Source: Calditrichota bacterium (lineage in GTDB: Bacteria; Calditrichota; Calditrichia; RBG-13-44-9). Taken from it: a stretch of DNA of 7,287 nucleotides. The translations under genes and the position numbers were made by a program. Below the pieces are notes generated by a model. That model saw only the letters and a list, made by a program, of their open reading frames with translations. It searched no databases and had not been told where the DNA came from. The DNA lies in assembly GCA_016934605.1 (NCBI GenBank), contig JAFGSO010000049.1, positions 1 through 7,287 on the forward strand. Direction: 5' to 3'. Below, piece after piece: positions 1 to 6,384 of the stretch; within the stretch, counting starts at the first letter, position 1, and each line of letters opens with the position of its first letter.

Positions 1-557
1 ACTACCAGTGGACAACCTATCGTCTGAAGATGTACCCGAATCTGATGTGTCCGGCCAGTGCGGGGAAATACCTCAAGGAGAGAAAATCGTCGGAATGTCT
101 CTATTAATTTATACTCGGTGATTGATGGCTTGCCCTCAACATCAATTCTTACAAAACCTTTTCTATCAGTCCTCAGGGGAAAATCAACGATACCTGCCGG
201 TTTTTCAGGTCTGCCGTTCACAATAGCCAGGTATGTTTTATTTACCCGGTTTTCTTCAAAGGCCTTATTCAGCTGACGATGGACCAGCCCGTTCCTGGCA
301 AAAAGTACCAGTCCGCTGGTGTCTGCATCAATCCGGTGAACAATGTAAATTCCGGTATTTTCTTTTGATTCTACTTCTGAATGCTGATAACTCAGCAACC
401 CGTGAAGATTTGGGAGGGAAGGATTCCACCGGTCCTGAATTACTCTGAGACCGGACGGTTTCCATACTACCAGCAGCGATTCATCCTGGTAAACGATCTT
501 TACGGTCGCCTTGCGTCCGTCCTCCTGTCTGAGATGTATATCTTTAAATGGAACCAT
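1..557 (-). CDS. RluA-family pseudouridine synthase (3' end cut by window edge)
   Basis: This enzyme isomerises specific uridines in 23S rRNA and/or tRNA to pseudouridine. The visible 185 codons contain VVWKPSGL (about residues 32-39), the catalytic motif HRIDADTSG (residues 74-82, with Asp77 the expected catalytic aspartate) and RTGRTHQIRVHLQ (about 166-178), all in one frame without interruption. There is no N-terminal S4 RNA-binding domain: only about 30 residues precede the catalytic core, as in short RluA-like members rather than RluC/RluD. The ATG at 557 overlaps the TAA of the upstream CLC gene (TAATG). The only purine-rich stretch, AGGA at 560-563, sits just 2 nt from the ATG, so initiation probably depends on coupling with the upstream gene. 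No other in-frame start exists before a stop about 20 nt upstream. The C-terminus lies beyond position 1. The family is certain; the target uridine cannot be told. Confidence 0.95.
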   Translation of the reverse strand, partial: MVPFKDIHLRQEDGRKATVKIVYQDESLLVVWKPSGLRVIQDRWNPSLPNLHGLLSYQHSEVESKENTGIYIVHRIDADTSGLVLFARNGLVHRQLNKAFEENRVNKTYLAIVNGRPEKPAGIVDFPLRTDRKGFVRIDVEGKPSITEYKLIETFRRFSLLEVFPRTGRTHQIRVHLQTIGCPLV

Positions 558-2635
558 TATCCTGAGTGTTTGAAATTATCAATATCTTTCATCTTTCCCA
601 TCACTACCAGGAGATCATCAGCCTGCAACTTTTCGACCGGGCTGGGAACAATCTGACGATAGTTCTGATCGGAGACTTTTCGTTTTACCATCAGAATTTG
701 AATACCATATTTTTCCCGTGCACTGGTTTCCTTCATACTTTTTCCAATCAAATGACGGGGAACCGGTACTTCGGACATCACATAATCATCGATAATATCC
801 ACATGTTGAATTTTTTCCAGCAGTTTCACTGATCCGCTGATTTCTCCGGACAGATTTCTCTTGACGATCTCTTTATTATATACATCGATGATATCTTTTC
901 GCTGAATTGCACCAATAATACGGTTTTTGTCTTCAGAGGCTACCACCGGTATTTCTTCCAGATCATATAGTCCGAATACTTTTATCACCGAAGCCAGGTC
1001 ATCGGTTACCTCAATTCGGGGAACATTGGTATTTACCAGGTCGAGAGCAATCAGCAAGTCAGTGAGATATTCCTGATCCAGCAGTACACGCCTCACATCC
1101 TGCAGGGAAACCGCCCCCACCAGTTTATTCGTATGATCCACCACGAAGAACTGGGTATTCGGGCTGCTGACAACAAGCTCAAGCATCTCCTTGAAACTCA
1201 GATCAGGACGGATAATAACCGGCTCAGGATTCATGACATCCGATACATTAAGAGAACGCAGGATGTTGATTTCTTTTCCACGGAACAGATCTATACCACG
1301 CCTTACCAGCTTGAGTGTATAGATAGATTCCTTTTTCAGTTTCGTGGTTAAAAGCGTCGCAATAATAGAGGATATCATTAAGGGAAGGATAATGGCATAA
1401 TCATTCGTTAATTCAAAAATAATCAGAATAGCAGTGATAGGTGCATGAGTAGCGCCGGCAACCACCGCAGCCATTCCAACCAGTGAATATGCTCCGGATG
1501 TGGCAGAATATCTTGGGATGATTTCATGCACCAGCGCTCCAAAGAAACCTCCGGTCATGGTTCCCAAGAAAAGAGAAGGAGCAAAAATACCGCCTGACCC
1601 CCCGGAACCCAGACTGATACTGGTAGCCAGGATCTTCAGAAATATCAATCCCAGCATCAGAAACCAGGGCATCTCACCCAGCAAAGCCAGATTCATGGAA
1701 TTATAACCTACACCATAAATATGTGGTACGAAAATCCCTATCAATCCGATACACAATCCACCGATCATGGTCTTGACAATATTATTGAGCTTAAGTTTCT
1801 CAAAATAATCCTCCATCCCATACAGTACTTTGACAAAAAGCAGGGCCACCAGGCCTGAGAGGATGCCCAGAATCGCATAAGGGATGAGCTCAACGGGACT
1901 GACCAGGTGATATTTGGGAACCTCGAAGGCCGGAAAATTGCCCAAAAAAAGCCGGGAAATCACCGTTGCCATAACAGAAGCGATTACGATAGGACTGAAT
2001 TGAGCAACTCCAAAATCTCCCAGAATTATTTCCACACTGAAAAGTGCTCCTGCCACAGGCGCATTAAATGCAGCGGCAATACCGGCTGCTGCTCCGCATG
2101 CCACAAATATTTTCATTCGTTCTGGATTTACCCGCAAAAACTGACCTATGGTTGAACCCATGGACGAACCAATCTGGATAACCGGACCCTCCCGCCCGGT
2201 AGAACCACCGGAGCCAATGCAAATAGAGGATGCCAGCAGTTTAGCAATAACCACTCTGGCCCGGATGTAACCATTCCTGAGAGCAATAGATTCCATCACT
2301 TCCGGAACACCATGCCCTTTGGCCTCTTTGGCAACATAAAATACGATTATGCCAACCATCAATCCCCCCACGGTCGGTGCCAGAATTTTAATGTACCAGG
2401 GAACCGTGCTGAAATAATCCAGATTCAGATTCCATTCCCCCCAGAATAATTCCTGAAAGACCTTTATTAAAAATTGAATGCCCACTGCTCCAAGACCTCC
2501 CAGCAAACCAATAATCACCGCCACAATGATCATGAAGGTATGTTCGGTGGCCCGGAATCTTAAAAAATAATTCGAAATGTGTGAGAGAATATAACGATGG
2601 AGCTTCCTTAAGTAGGTTCCCGGATTTCTTCTCAT
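557..2635 (-). CDS. CLC chloride channel/transporter with CBS pair and C-terminal RCK_C domain
   Basis: This is an inner-membrane anion channel or exchanger of the CLC (ClcA/EriC) family. Numbering here follows the longer reading from a TTG at 2692 (711 residues). I prefer the ATG at 2635 (residue 20, giving 692 aa) because the first 19 residues do not look like a CLC N-terminus and the TTG has no ribosome site. Anion-pathway signatures are GHGVP (126-130), GREGP (166-170, gating Glu168), GGIFAP (367-372) and Tyr458 in the last helix. Two CBS motifs follow (about 483-537 and 551-606), then an RCK_C/TrkA_C domain (about 630-705). Departures from E. coli ClcA are His127 in place of the central serine and Ile222 where the internal proton glutamate would be; Glu221 next to it is kept. 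The gene is followed by a translationally overlapping pseudouridine synthase. Anion specificity and channel-versus-exchanger mode cannot be decided from sequence. Confidence 0.95.
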   Translation of the reverse strand: MRRNPGTYLRKLHRYILSHISNYFLRFRATEHTFMIIVAVIIGLLGGLGAVGIQFLIKVFQELFWGEWNLNLDYFSTVPWYIKILAPTVGGLMVGIIVFYVAKEAKGHGVPEVMESIALRNGYIRARVVIAKLLASSICIGSGGSTGREGPVIQIGSSMGSTIGQFLRVNPERMKIFVACGAAAGIAAAFNAPVAGALFSVEIILGDFGVAQFSPIVIASVMATVISRLFLGNFPAFEVPKYHLVSPVELIPYAILGILSGLVALLFVKVLYGMEDYFEKLKLNNIVKTMIGGLCIGLIGIFVPHIYGVGYNSMNLALLGEMPWFLMLGLIFLKILATSISLGSGGSGGIFAPSLFLGTMTGGFFGALVHEIIPRYSATSGAYSLVGMAAVVAGATHAPITAILIIFELTNDYAIILPLMISSIIATLLTTKLKKESIYTLKLVRRGIDLFRGKEINILRSLNVSDVMNPEPVIIRPDLSFKEMLELVVSSPNTQFFVVDHTNKLVGAVSLQDVRRVLLDQEYLTDLLIALDLVNTNVPRIEVTDDLASVIKVFGLYDLEEIPVVASEDKNRIIGAIQRKDIIDVYNKEIVKRNLSGEISGSVKLLEKIQHVDIIDDYVMSEVPVPRHLIGKSMKETSAREKYGIQILMVKRKVSDQNYRQIVPSPVEKLQADDLLVVMGKMKDIDNFKHSG

Positions 2636-2838
2636 GGCATGCCGCTTCCCGAATAACAGGATAAAAGAAATAATTTTTAAACATTTATGCAACCATAAAA
2701 TAATTGCTTCAATGCTCCGAAAAAGTGTTTTTTGATCCTATCAGAAAAATTTTCTTAAGGGGCAAAGCAACCGAGTGGTAAAAAAGATGGGTTGGTCAAA
2801 CTTGATTTTCACAAACCTACCAATATTAAAAGACTGAA

Positions 2839-3028
2839 ACTTCTGAAAAATTACTTTATTATGAATAGATATTTAATTTAATGTCATCCCGAACTTGTTT
2901 TGGGATTTTATTCTATGCGAATATGTCAATATATTAATAAGATTCCGGCTCGAAGGCCGGAATGACAGAATAATCTTTATATACAATTTATTGAAAATAT
3001 TTACAATACTTTTATATTTTTCAGAAGT
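2839..3028. repeat. Outer 13-bp perfect inverted repeat enclosing the palindromic element
   Basis: ACTTCTGAAAAAT at 2839-2851 is repeated as its exact reverse complement ATTTTTCAGAAGT at 3016-3028, giving a 190-bp unit with the 86-bp palindromic repeat inside. Thirteen perfect bases at this spacing are unlikely by chance even in AT-rich DNA. The unit may be the ends of an older non-autonomous element into which the inner repeat inserted, or one composite element. It could also act as a long hairpin separating the two divergent promoters. Its nature is inferred; the pairing is directly visible. Confidence 0.6.
2882..2967. repeat. 86-bp dispersed palindromic repeat (MITE-like)
   Basis: The element begins TGTCAT (2882-2887) and ends ATGACA (2962-2967), a perfect terminal inversion. 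Each end is itself a hairpin. The right arm is perfect, with ATTCCGGC at 2942-2949, a 6-nt loop, and GCCGGAAT at 2956-2963. The left arm is imperfect, pairing ATCCC at 2886-2890 with GGGAT at 2902-2906 and a few wobble pairs inside. The two arms also match each other as inverted repeats with mismatches. The wording (TGTCATCCCGAACTTG... GGCCGGAATGACA) resembles a repeat type I know from intergenic regions of many bacteria. It carries no gene, and no target-site duplication is evident. Confidence 0.75.
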
Positions 3029-3111
3029 CTCAAGAATAATAGTTCTCTATTCTGAAGAAAGTTTATGATAACTGTTTTTCATTGATTAAATTATTTCAGC
3101 GACCATGTTGC

Positions 3112-3118
3112 GAAAGGA
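3112..3118 (+). promoter_or_regulatory. Ribosome binding site of the DHS-like gene
   Basis: GAAAGGA lies 6 nt upstream of the ATG at 3125. It decides this start over another ATG at 3105, which is in a different frame. Confidence 0.7.
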
Positions 3119-3124
3119 AATCCT

Positions 3125-4066
3125 ATGCCGTCAAAATTTGAAAAGTTTTCCTTCAAAAATGTTAAGACATTTTCAATTAAAAACCGCATCAGCAAAGTTC
3201 GTATAAACGACTTTTCCCGGCCAGTTACGGCAGAAAATAATATCAAGACGTTCATTGAATCGCTTCCCAACATCCTTGTAGCAAAAGATTTCAGAGAATT
3301 CCTTGGTCATTATAAAAAAGCGATATCCGAAAACAAAACTGCAATCTGGATGATGGGTGCCCATACTATCAAATGTGGTCTCAGCCCGGTCATTATCGAA
3401 CTCATGAAAAGTGGATTTATCCATCATCTCGCACTTAACGGGGCAGGGGCAATTCATGATGTTGAAATAAGCATGTGGGGAATTACCAGCGAAGATGTAG
3501 CAGTCGGGCTGAAAGACGGAAGTTTTGGCATGGCTCAGGAAACTGCCGAATTTATAAATTCAGCAATTAGTGATGATATTGGCTCTGATTCCGGCTATGC
3601 AGAAATACTGGGGAAAAAATTACACGATCTGCAGGCGCCAAATTATCATTTGAGTTTGCTGGGAACCGCCTGGCAGCTGAATATTCCTGTAACGTTGCAC
3701 CCTGCACTGGGGACAGAAATTATCCATCAGCATCCTTCACTGAACGGCCGGGCATTCGGTGAAAAATCCCTGCTGGATTTTCAGCTTTTTACAAATAGTG
3801 TATCAAAGTTAGAACAAGGAAGTGTCGTTTTAAACATTGGTTCTGCCGTTATCCTTCCTGAAGTATTTCTGAAAGCTCTAACCGTTGTACGCAATCTCGG
3901 ATACTCTGCATTTGGTTTTTATACTGCTGTATTTGATATGATAAGGCATTATCGACCAACTGTCAATGTAGTTGAGAGACCTACAGAGGATAGCGGGAAG
4001 GGGTTCTATTTTATCGGCCACCATGAAATAATGATTCCATTACTGGCTGCTTCTCTCAGAGATTGA
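3125..4066 (+). CDS. Deoxyhypusine-synthase-like protein lacking the catalytic lysine
   Basis: The 313-residue protein aligns by eye along most of deoxyhypusine synthase (DHS). AIWMMGAHTIKCGLSPVI (about 73-90) matches the first NAD-binding strand-loop, LALNGAGAIHDVE (102-114) matches the TTAGGVEED region, SVVLNIGSAVILPE (233-246) stands where DHS has its GGGVVKHH segment, and IMIPLLAASL (302-311) matches the C-terminal FPLL helix. Human DHS uses Lys329 in a WGK motif plus His288 for aminobutyl transfer. The corresponding stretch here (about 268-290) has no WGK, and the KHH is replaced by LPE. So the Rossmann-type fold is probably kept while the classical reaction is probably not possible. Bacteria normally have no eIF5A, the usual DHS substrate. 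It is the only plus-strand gene, facing the minus-strand operon across a 37-nt gap. Function is unknown; a different NAD-dependent reaction is possible. Confidence 0.8.
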   Translation: MPSKFEKFSFKNVKTFSIKNRISKVRINDFSRPVTAENNIKTFIESLPNILVAKDFREFLGHYKKAISENKTAIWMMGAHTIKCGLSPVIIELMKSGFIHHLALNGAGAIHDVEISMWGITSEDVAVGLKDGSFGMAQETAEFINSAISDDIGSDSGYAEILGKKLHDLQAPNYHLSLLGTAWQLNIPVTLHPALGTEIIHQHPSLNGRAFGEKSLLDFQLFTNSVSKLEQGSVVLNIGSAVILPEVFLKALTVVRNLGYSAFGFYTAVFDMIRHYRPTVNVVERPTEDSGKGFYFIGHHEIMIPLLAASLRD

Positions 4067-4094
4067 ATGACGTTTAGGGTTTTATCAGAATCAA

Positions 4095-4129
4095 GAAAAA
4101 ATTTTACGGCTGGTTTGCAATCACCAGCC
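4095..4129 (-). terminator. Rho-independent terminator of the five-gene minus-strand run
   Basis: On the minus strand GGCTGGT, an 8-nt loop and ACCAGCC (4129-4123 and 4114-4108) form a perfect 7-bp stem, followed by GTAAAATTTTTTC. The stem encodes the last residues of the YfiM-like protein (VIANQP), and the stop codon (4106-4104) falls between stem and T-run. The plus-strand side has no T-run, so it is a weaker candidate terminator for the convergent DHS-like gene. Confidence 0.7.
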
Positions 4130-4517
4130 CGGTTAAGAGTCCTGCAACATCGGCAACCAGATCCTTCCATGAAAAAAAATTACCTTCTTTACGGCGGTCC
4201 ATACATTCTTTTCCTGCTCCCAGGGCAAATGAAATTCCGGCAGCAGCAAGTGCGGCTTCACTCTGGCTGCTTTGAAAACCATGAGAGGCAACCTGGTGGA
4301 AAAATACTGTTGAAATGAGACTGCCCATCAGATGTTTGGCTTTATCCGGTGCCAGCCAGTGATCCCGCAGCTGTGCTCTTTTCGACGAAGGTATATCCGT
4401 CATAGAGTCCTGTGCCGCTAAATACCTTTTGTTAAATGATCTGTGCTGTAACGATTGACAGTAACATTCTGATATAGTTGTCAGAAGGAAAAGGACAGTT
4501 GCAACTCGCCATACCAT
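4104..4517 (-). CDS. YfiM/DUF2279-type small envelope protein
   Basis: A 137-residue protein of the YfiM/DUF2279 type, a poorly characterised group of periplasmic or outer-membrane-associated proteins. It starts with a signal-like hydrophobic stretch (residues 4-17). The family-type core runs from DKAKHLMGS (58-66) through a small-residue-rich helix (AALAAAGISFALGAGKE, 88-104) and MDRRKEGNFFSWKDLVAD (106-123) to a final glycine-rich hydrophobic segment (124-134). A cysteine pair (18, 20) lies at the end of the signal region, but the residues before it do not form a good lipobox, so a lipoprotein call is not supported. Start choice is secure: AGGAGG lies 7 nt upstream. The first 37 bp overlap the end of the DUF5683 gene, which suggests coupled translation and a shared role in the envelope. 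Its molecular function is unknown. Confidence 0.75.
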   Translation of the reverse strand: MVWRVATVLFLLTTISECYCQSLQHRSFNKRYLAAQDSMTDIPSSKRAQLRDHWLAPDKAKHLMGSLISTVFFHQVASHGFQSSQSEAALAAAGISFALGAGKECMDRRKEGNFFSWKDLVADVAGLLTGLVIANQP

Positions 4518-4978
4518 TGTCCATCCTCCTTTTGTTTCACCCTGTGGGAAATACTCATCGCAGTATCGAACTTATAAAGCCATGCATCCACGTAAGCATC
4601 AACCATGGTCAGCACATAAGTCAATGCAAAGTACCAGGAATAGAGATTTCGTTTGCTCCTGAATGATTCATTTTTTTCTCTCCTCCATTCCTTTTCGTAA
4701 TGATATATCTGATAAATCATCAATGAATTCAACGAGAATGCAATAGCTGCCTTCGCATAATGATCGGTGTAGGCCTGTCCCCAGCCGGGCAGCACTGCTG
4801 AGCGCAGGACAGCTCCCCAGGGAGACTTTAAAGGCCGATCGGATAAAAGTTTTGAGGTATCAATGTCAGAGACACTGGATGGAATTCTTTCAACAATATA
4901 GCGGTAATGCTGTCCATGCATAGTTCCTGACAAAAGCACTACCAGGAAAAAAGACGTAATAACAGATACCCGCATCAT
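4481..4978 (-). CDS. DUF5683-domain membrane protein
   Basis: A 165-residue protein read from ATG 4978 (a second ATG follows at 4975). The open frame extends upstream to 5059, but that part overlaps the lipid kinase gene and would bury the signal peptide, so I reject it. Residues 2-22 form a signal peptide (hydrophobic core VITSFFLVVLLSG). A DUF5683-like domain follows, marked by PWGAVLRSAVLPGWGQAY (53-70), two likely membrane helices (about 76-92 and 113-130), a basic stretch with a conserved-looking RN (110-111) and DAYVDAWLYKFD (127-138). DUF5683 proteins are common in Bacteroidetes and relatives and have no assigned reaction. The gene follows the lipid kinase by 31 nt and overlaps the YfiM-like gene by 37 bp. 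The ribosome site is weak, with only AGGG about 12 nt upstream. Confidence 0.8.
   Translation of the reverse strand: MMRVSVITSFFLVVLLSGTMHGQHYRYIVERIPSSVSDIDTSKLLSDRPLKSPWGAVLRSAVLPGWGQAYTDHYAKAAIAFSLNSLMIYQIYHYEKEWRREKNESFRSKRNLYSWYFALTYVLTMVDAYVDAWLYKFDTAMSISHRVKQKEDGQWYGELQLSFSF
4525..4530 (-). promoter_or_regulatory. Strong ribosome binding site inside the DUF5683 gene
   Basis: AGGAGG on the minus strand lies 7 nt before the ATG at 4517 and within the coding end of the upstream gene. It fixes the start of the YfiM-like protein and shows that the 37-bp overlap is genuine. Confidence 0.8.
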
Positions 4979-5009
4979 TTGGAATTTAAACCCTGCCTGA
5001 AATAATAAA

Positions 5010-5888
5010 TCATGGTCTGCACACCACTTCAAGAGCCTGAGGCATAATAGATATATCAAGATTTTTCAGATTCATTCCGAGCAGTTCCCCGTCTGCATGC
5101 ACAGCAATTCCCTCTTCAGAACGTATCTCAAGTTTGTCTGTCCGGATCATTTTCACCTGGGGCATCGTCACATGGGCGCCGGTAATGGCCTTGGGGAGAT
5201 TCAGGAAAACTTCCCGCTTGCTCAATGCGTGAATGATACAAACATCAAATTTGCCGTCATCGATCAAAGCATCAGGAGTCAGAAAAAAACCGCCTCCCAT
5301 AGCCCGTCCGTTTCCGACAGCGATCAGAAAAATATCCTTCATTTCAGTAACACCATCTGCTGAGAAGATTATCGAAGAATTTGGATATGAAAAAACGGTT
5401 TTCAGGACAGCATACAGGTAGATAGAAAAGCCTCTTAGTTTTTTAATTTTCTGACTTTCCCTGACCACCCAGGCATCGAATCCTATTCCCAGGCCGTTCG
5501 GGAAATAAATCTCGCCAACCTTTCCGATATCAATTTTTTTTCTTTTATCTTCTTGAATAACGTGGATAATATCTTTGAGATCTCTGGGTAAATTCAGCAT
5601 TTTTATAAAATCGTTTCCGCTGCCGGCCGGTACGGCCGCAAGTGCAGCCGTACCCCCTATCATCCCGTTTACTGTTTCATGCATCGTTCCGTCTCCTCCG
5701 ATGGCAACGATCACAGAATAATCAGAACAGATTTTCCGGGAAATGTCCTGGCCATGTCCGGGAAATTCCGTGCGGAAAATATCAAAGTCTCCGATTTCCT
5801 TTTTCAATAAATCAAAAATAATTCCTTCCTGATTTTTGACTTTTCCCCTTCCCGCGGCAGGATTCAAGATTACAGCGTACTTTTTCAC
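5010..5888 (-). CDS. Diacylglycerol kinase-type lipid kinase (YegS/BmrU/DagK family)
   Basis: This cytosolic or peripheral membrane kinase transfers phosphate from ATP to a lipid such as diacylglycerol, linking lipid recycling to phosphatidate and phospholipid synthesis. Motifs in order: NPAAGRG (9-15), GGDGT nucleotide-binding loop (64-68), VPAGSGNDF (86-94), NGLGIGFDA (131-139), VGNGRAMGGGF (191-201), TPDALIDDGKFDV (204-216) and VHADGE (263-268), the last holding the usual catalytic and metal acidic residues. The 292-residue length is normal. It starts with GTG at 5888, supported by AAGGAG at 5897-5902, 8 nt upstream. The gene is 75 nt downstream of RidA and 31 nt before the DUF5683 gene, so co-transcription is likely. 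Sphingosine-type or other long-chain lipid substrates remain possible. Confidence 0.93.
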   Translation of the reverse strand: MKKYAVILNPAAGRGKVKNQEGIIFDLLKKEIGDFDIFRTEFPGHGQDISRKICSDYSVIVAIGGDGTMHETVNGMIGGTAALAAVPAGSGNDFIKMLNLPRDLKDIIHVIQEDKRKKIDIGKVGEIYFPNGLGIGFDAWVVRESQKIKKLRGFSIYLYAVLKTVFSYPNSSIIFSADGVTEMKDIFLIAVGNGRAMGGGFFLTPDALIDDGKFDVCIIHALSKREVFLNLPKAITGAHVTMPQVKMIRTDKLEIRSEEGIAVHADGELLGMNLKNLDISIMPQALEVVCRP

Positions 5889-5963
5889 GGATGCTTCTCC
5901 TTCAATTATCCGTTAGAGCACTGCAAGATTCATCAAAAAAAACACAATTATTCAAAAAGCTCA

Positions 5964-6344
5964 TCAGCCGGTAACTGCCACACATTCGATCTCAACCAGA
6001 ACATCTTTTGGCAGACGTGAAACCTGCACTGCTGACCTGGCGGGAGATTCTTGCGCAAAATAGCGTGCATACACTTCGTTCATTGACGCAAAATCATTCA
6101 TATCTTTCAAAAAAACCGTAGTCTTTACCACATTCTTCAGTTCACAGCCCGCTTCCTGAAGAACTGCTTCCAGATTTTTGATAACTCTTTCGGTTTGTTT
6201 CCTGATATCAGCCGGTTCCAGTTCTCCGCTTTCCGGATTAATGGCAATCTGTCCGGCAGTGAAAACAAAATCACCCGCAATTATCGCCTGATTATAGGGT
6301 CCCACTGGTTCAGGTGCCCGGTTGGTTTTTACAACATTTTTCAT
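5964..6344 (-). CDS. ridA: RidA family enamine/imine deaminase
   Basis: RidA (YjgF/YER057c/UK114) hydrolyses reactive enamine/imine intermediates, such as 2-aminoacrylate released by serine/threonine dehydratases, to keto acids and ammonia, protecting PLP enzymes. At 126 residues it has standard length. Key features are APEPVGPYNQA (10-20, with Tyr17), VFTAGQIAINP (27-37), TVFLKDMNDF (76-85) and the signature PARSAVQVSRLPKDVLVEIE (101-120), where Arg103 binds the substrate carboxylate and Glu120 positions water. All expected catalytic residues of the active RidA subgroup are present. It usually forms a homotrimer. AGGAG at 6351-6355, 6 nt before the ATG, decides the start. It follows the YciO-type gene by 40 nt and precedes the lipid kinase by 75 nt. 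A T8 run in the latter gap (complement of 5935-5942) has no hairpin before it. Confidence 0.95.
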   Translation of the reverse strand: MKNVVKTNRAPEPVGPYNQAIIAGDFVFTAGQIAINPESGELEPADIRKQTERVIKNLEAVLQEAGCELKNVVKTTVFLKDMNDFASMNEVYARYFAQESPARSAVQVSRLPKDVLVEIECVAVTG

Positions 6345-6384
6345 CCATTTCTCCTGAATTTTTTCATAATCTTATTGAGTCAAC

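Larger units (their letters stand above)
2636..3124. other. Divergent intergenic region with nested repeats
   Basis: This gap between the CLC gene (leftward) and the DHS-like gene (rightward) has no credible ORF beyond the optional TTG extension of CLC at 2636-2692. It must hold both promoters, but I find no hexamer pair close enough to a consensus to call. Its middle is occupied by the nested inverted repeats described separately. Another small AT-rich hairpin, with GAT/ATC arms and flanking T and A runs, lies at 2728-2749. The DHS-like gene has a good ribosome site, GAAAGGA at 3112-3118, 6 nt before its ATG. Confidence 0.7.

Noticed and set aside
233..832. Several plus-strand ORFs across 233-832
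   Set aside because: They are antisense shadows of the pseudouridine synthase and CLC genes.
2388..2684. Minus-strand 98-codon ORF overlapping the CLC start
   Set aside because: It lies in another frame of the CLC coding region and has no family signature; the CLC frame is clearly the coding one.
2636..2692. TTG start at 2692 extending CLC by 19 residues
   Set aside because: No ribosome site precedes it and the extension does not resemble a CLC N-terminus; kept only as an alternative.
4067..4318. Plus-strand ORF of 83 codons starting right after the DHS-like stop (TGAATG)
   Set aside because: It is fully antisense to the YfiM-like gene, starts without its own ribosome site, and has no recognisable domain; it also runs through the terminator stem.
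4979..5059. Upstream extension of the DUF5683 reading frame
   Set aside because: It overlaps the lipid kinase gene and would place 27 residues before a clear signal peptide.
5932..5961. T8 run after RidA as an intrinsic terminator
   Set aside because: No stable stem precedes the T-run on the minus strand.
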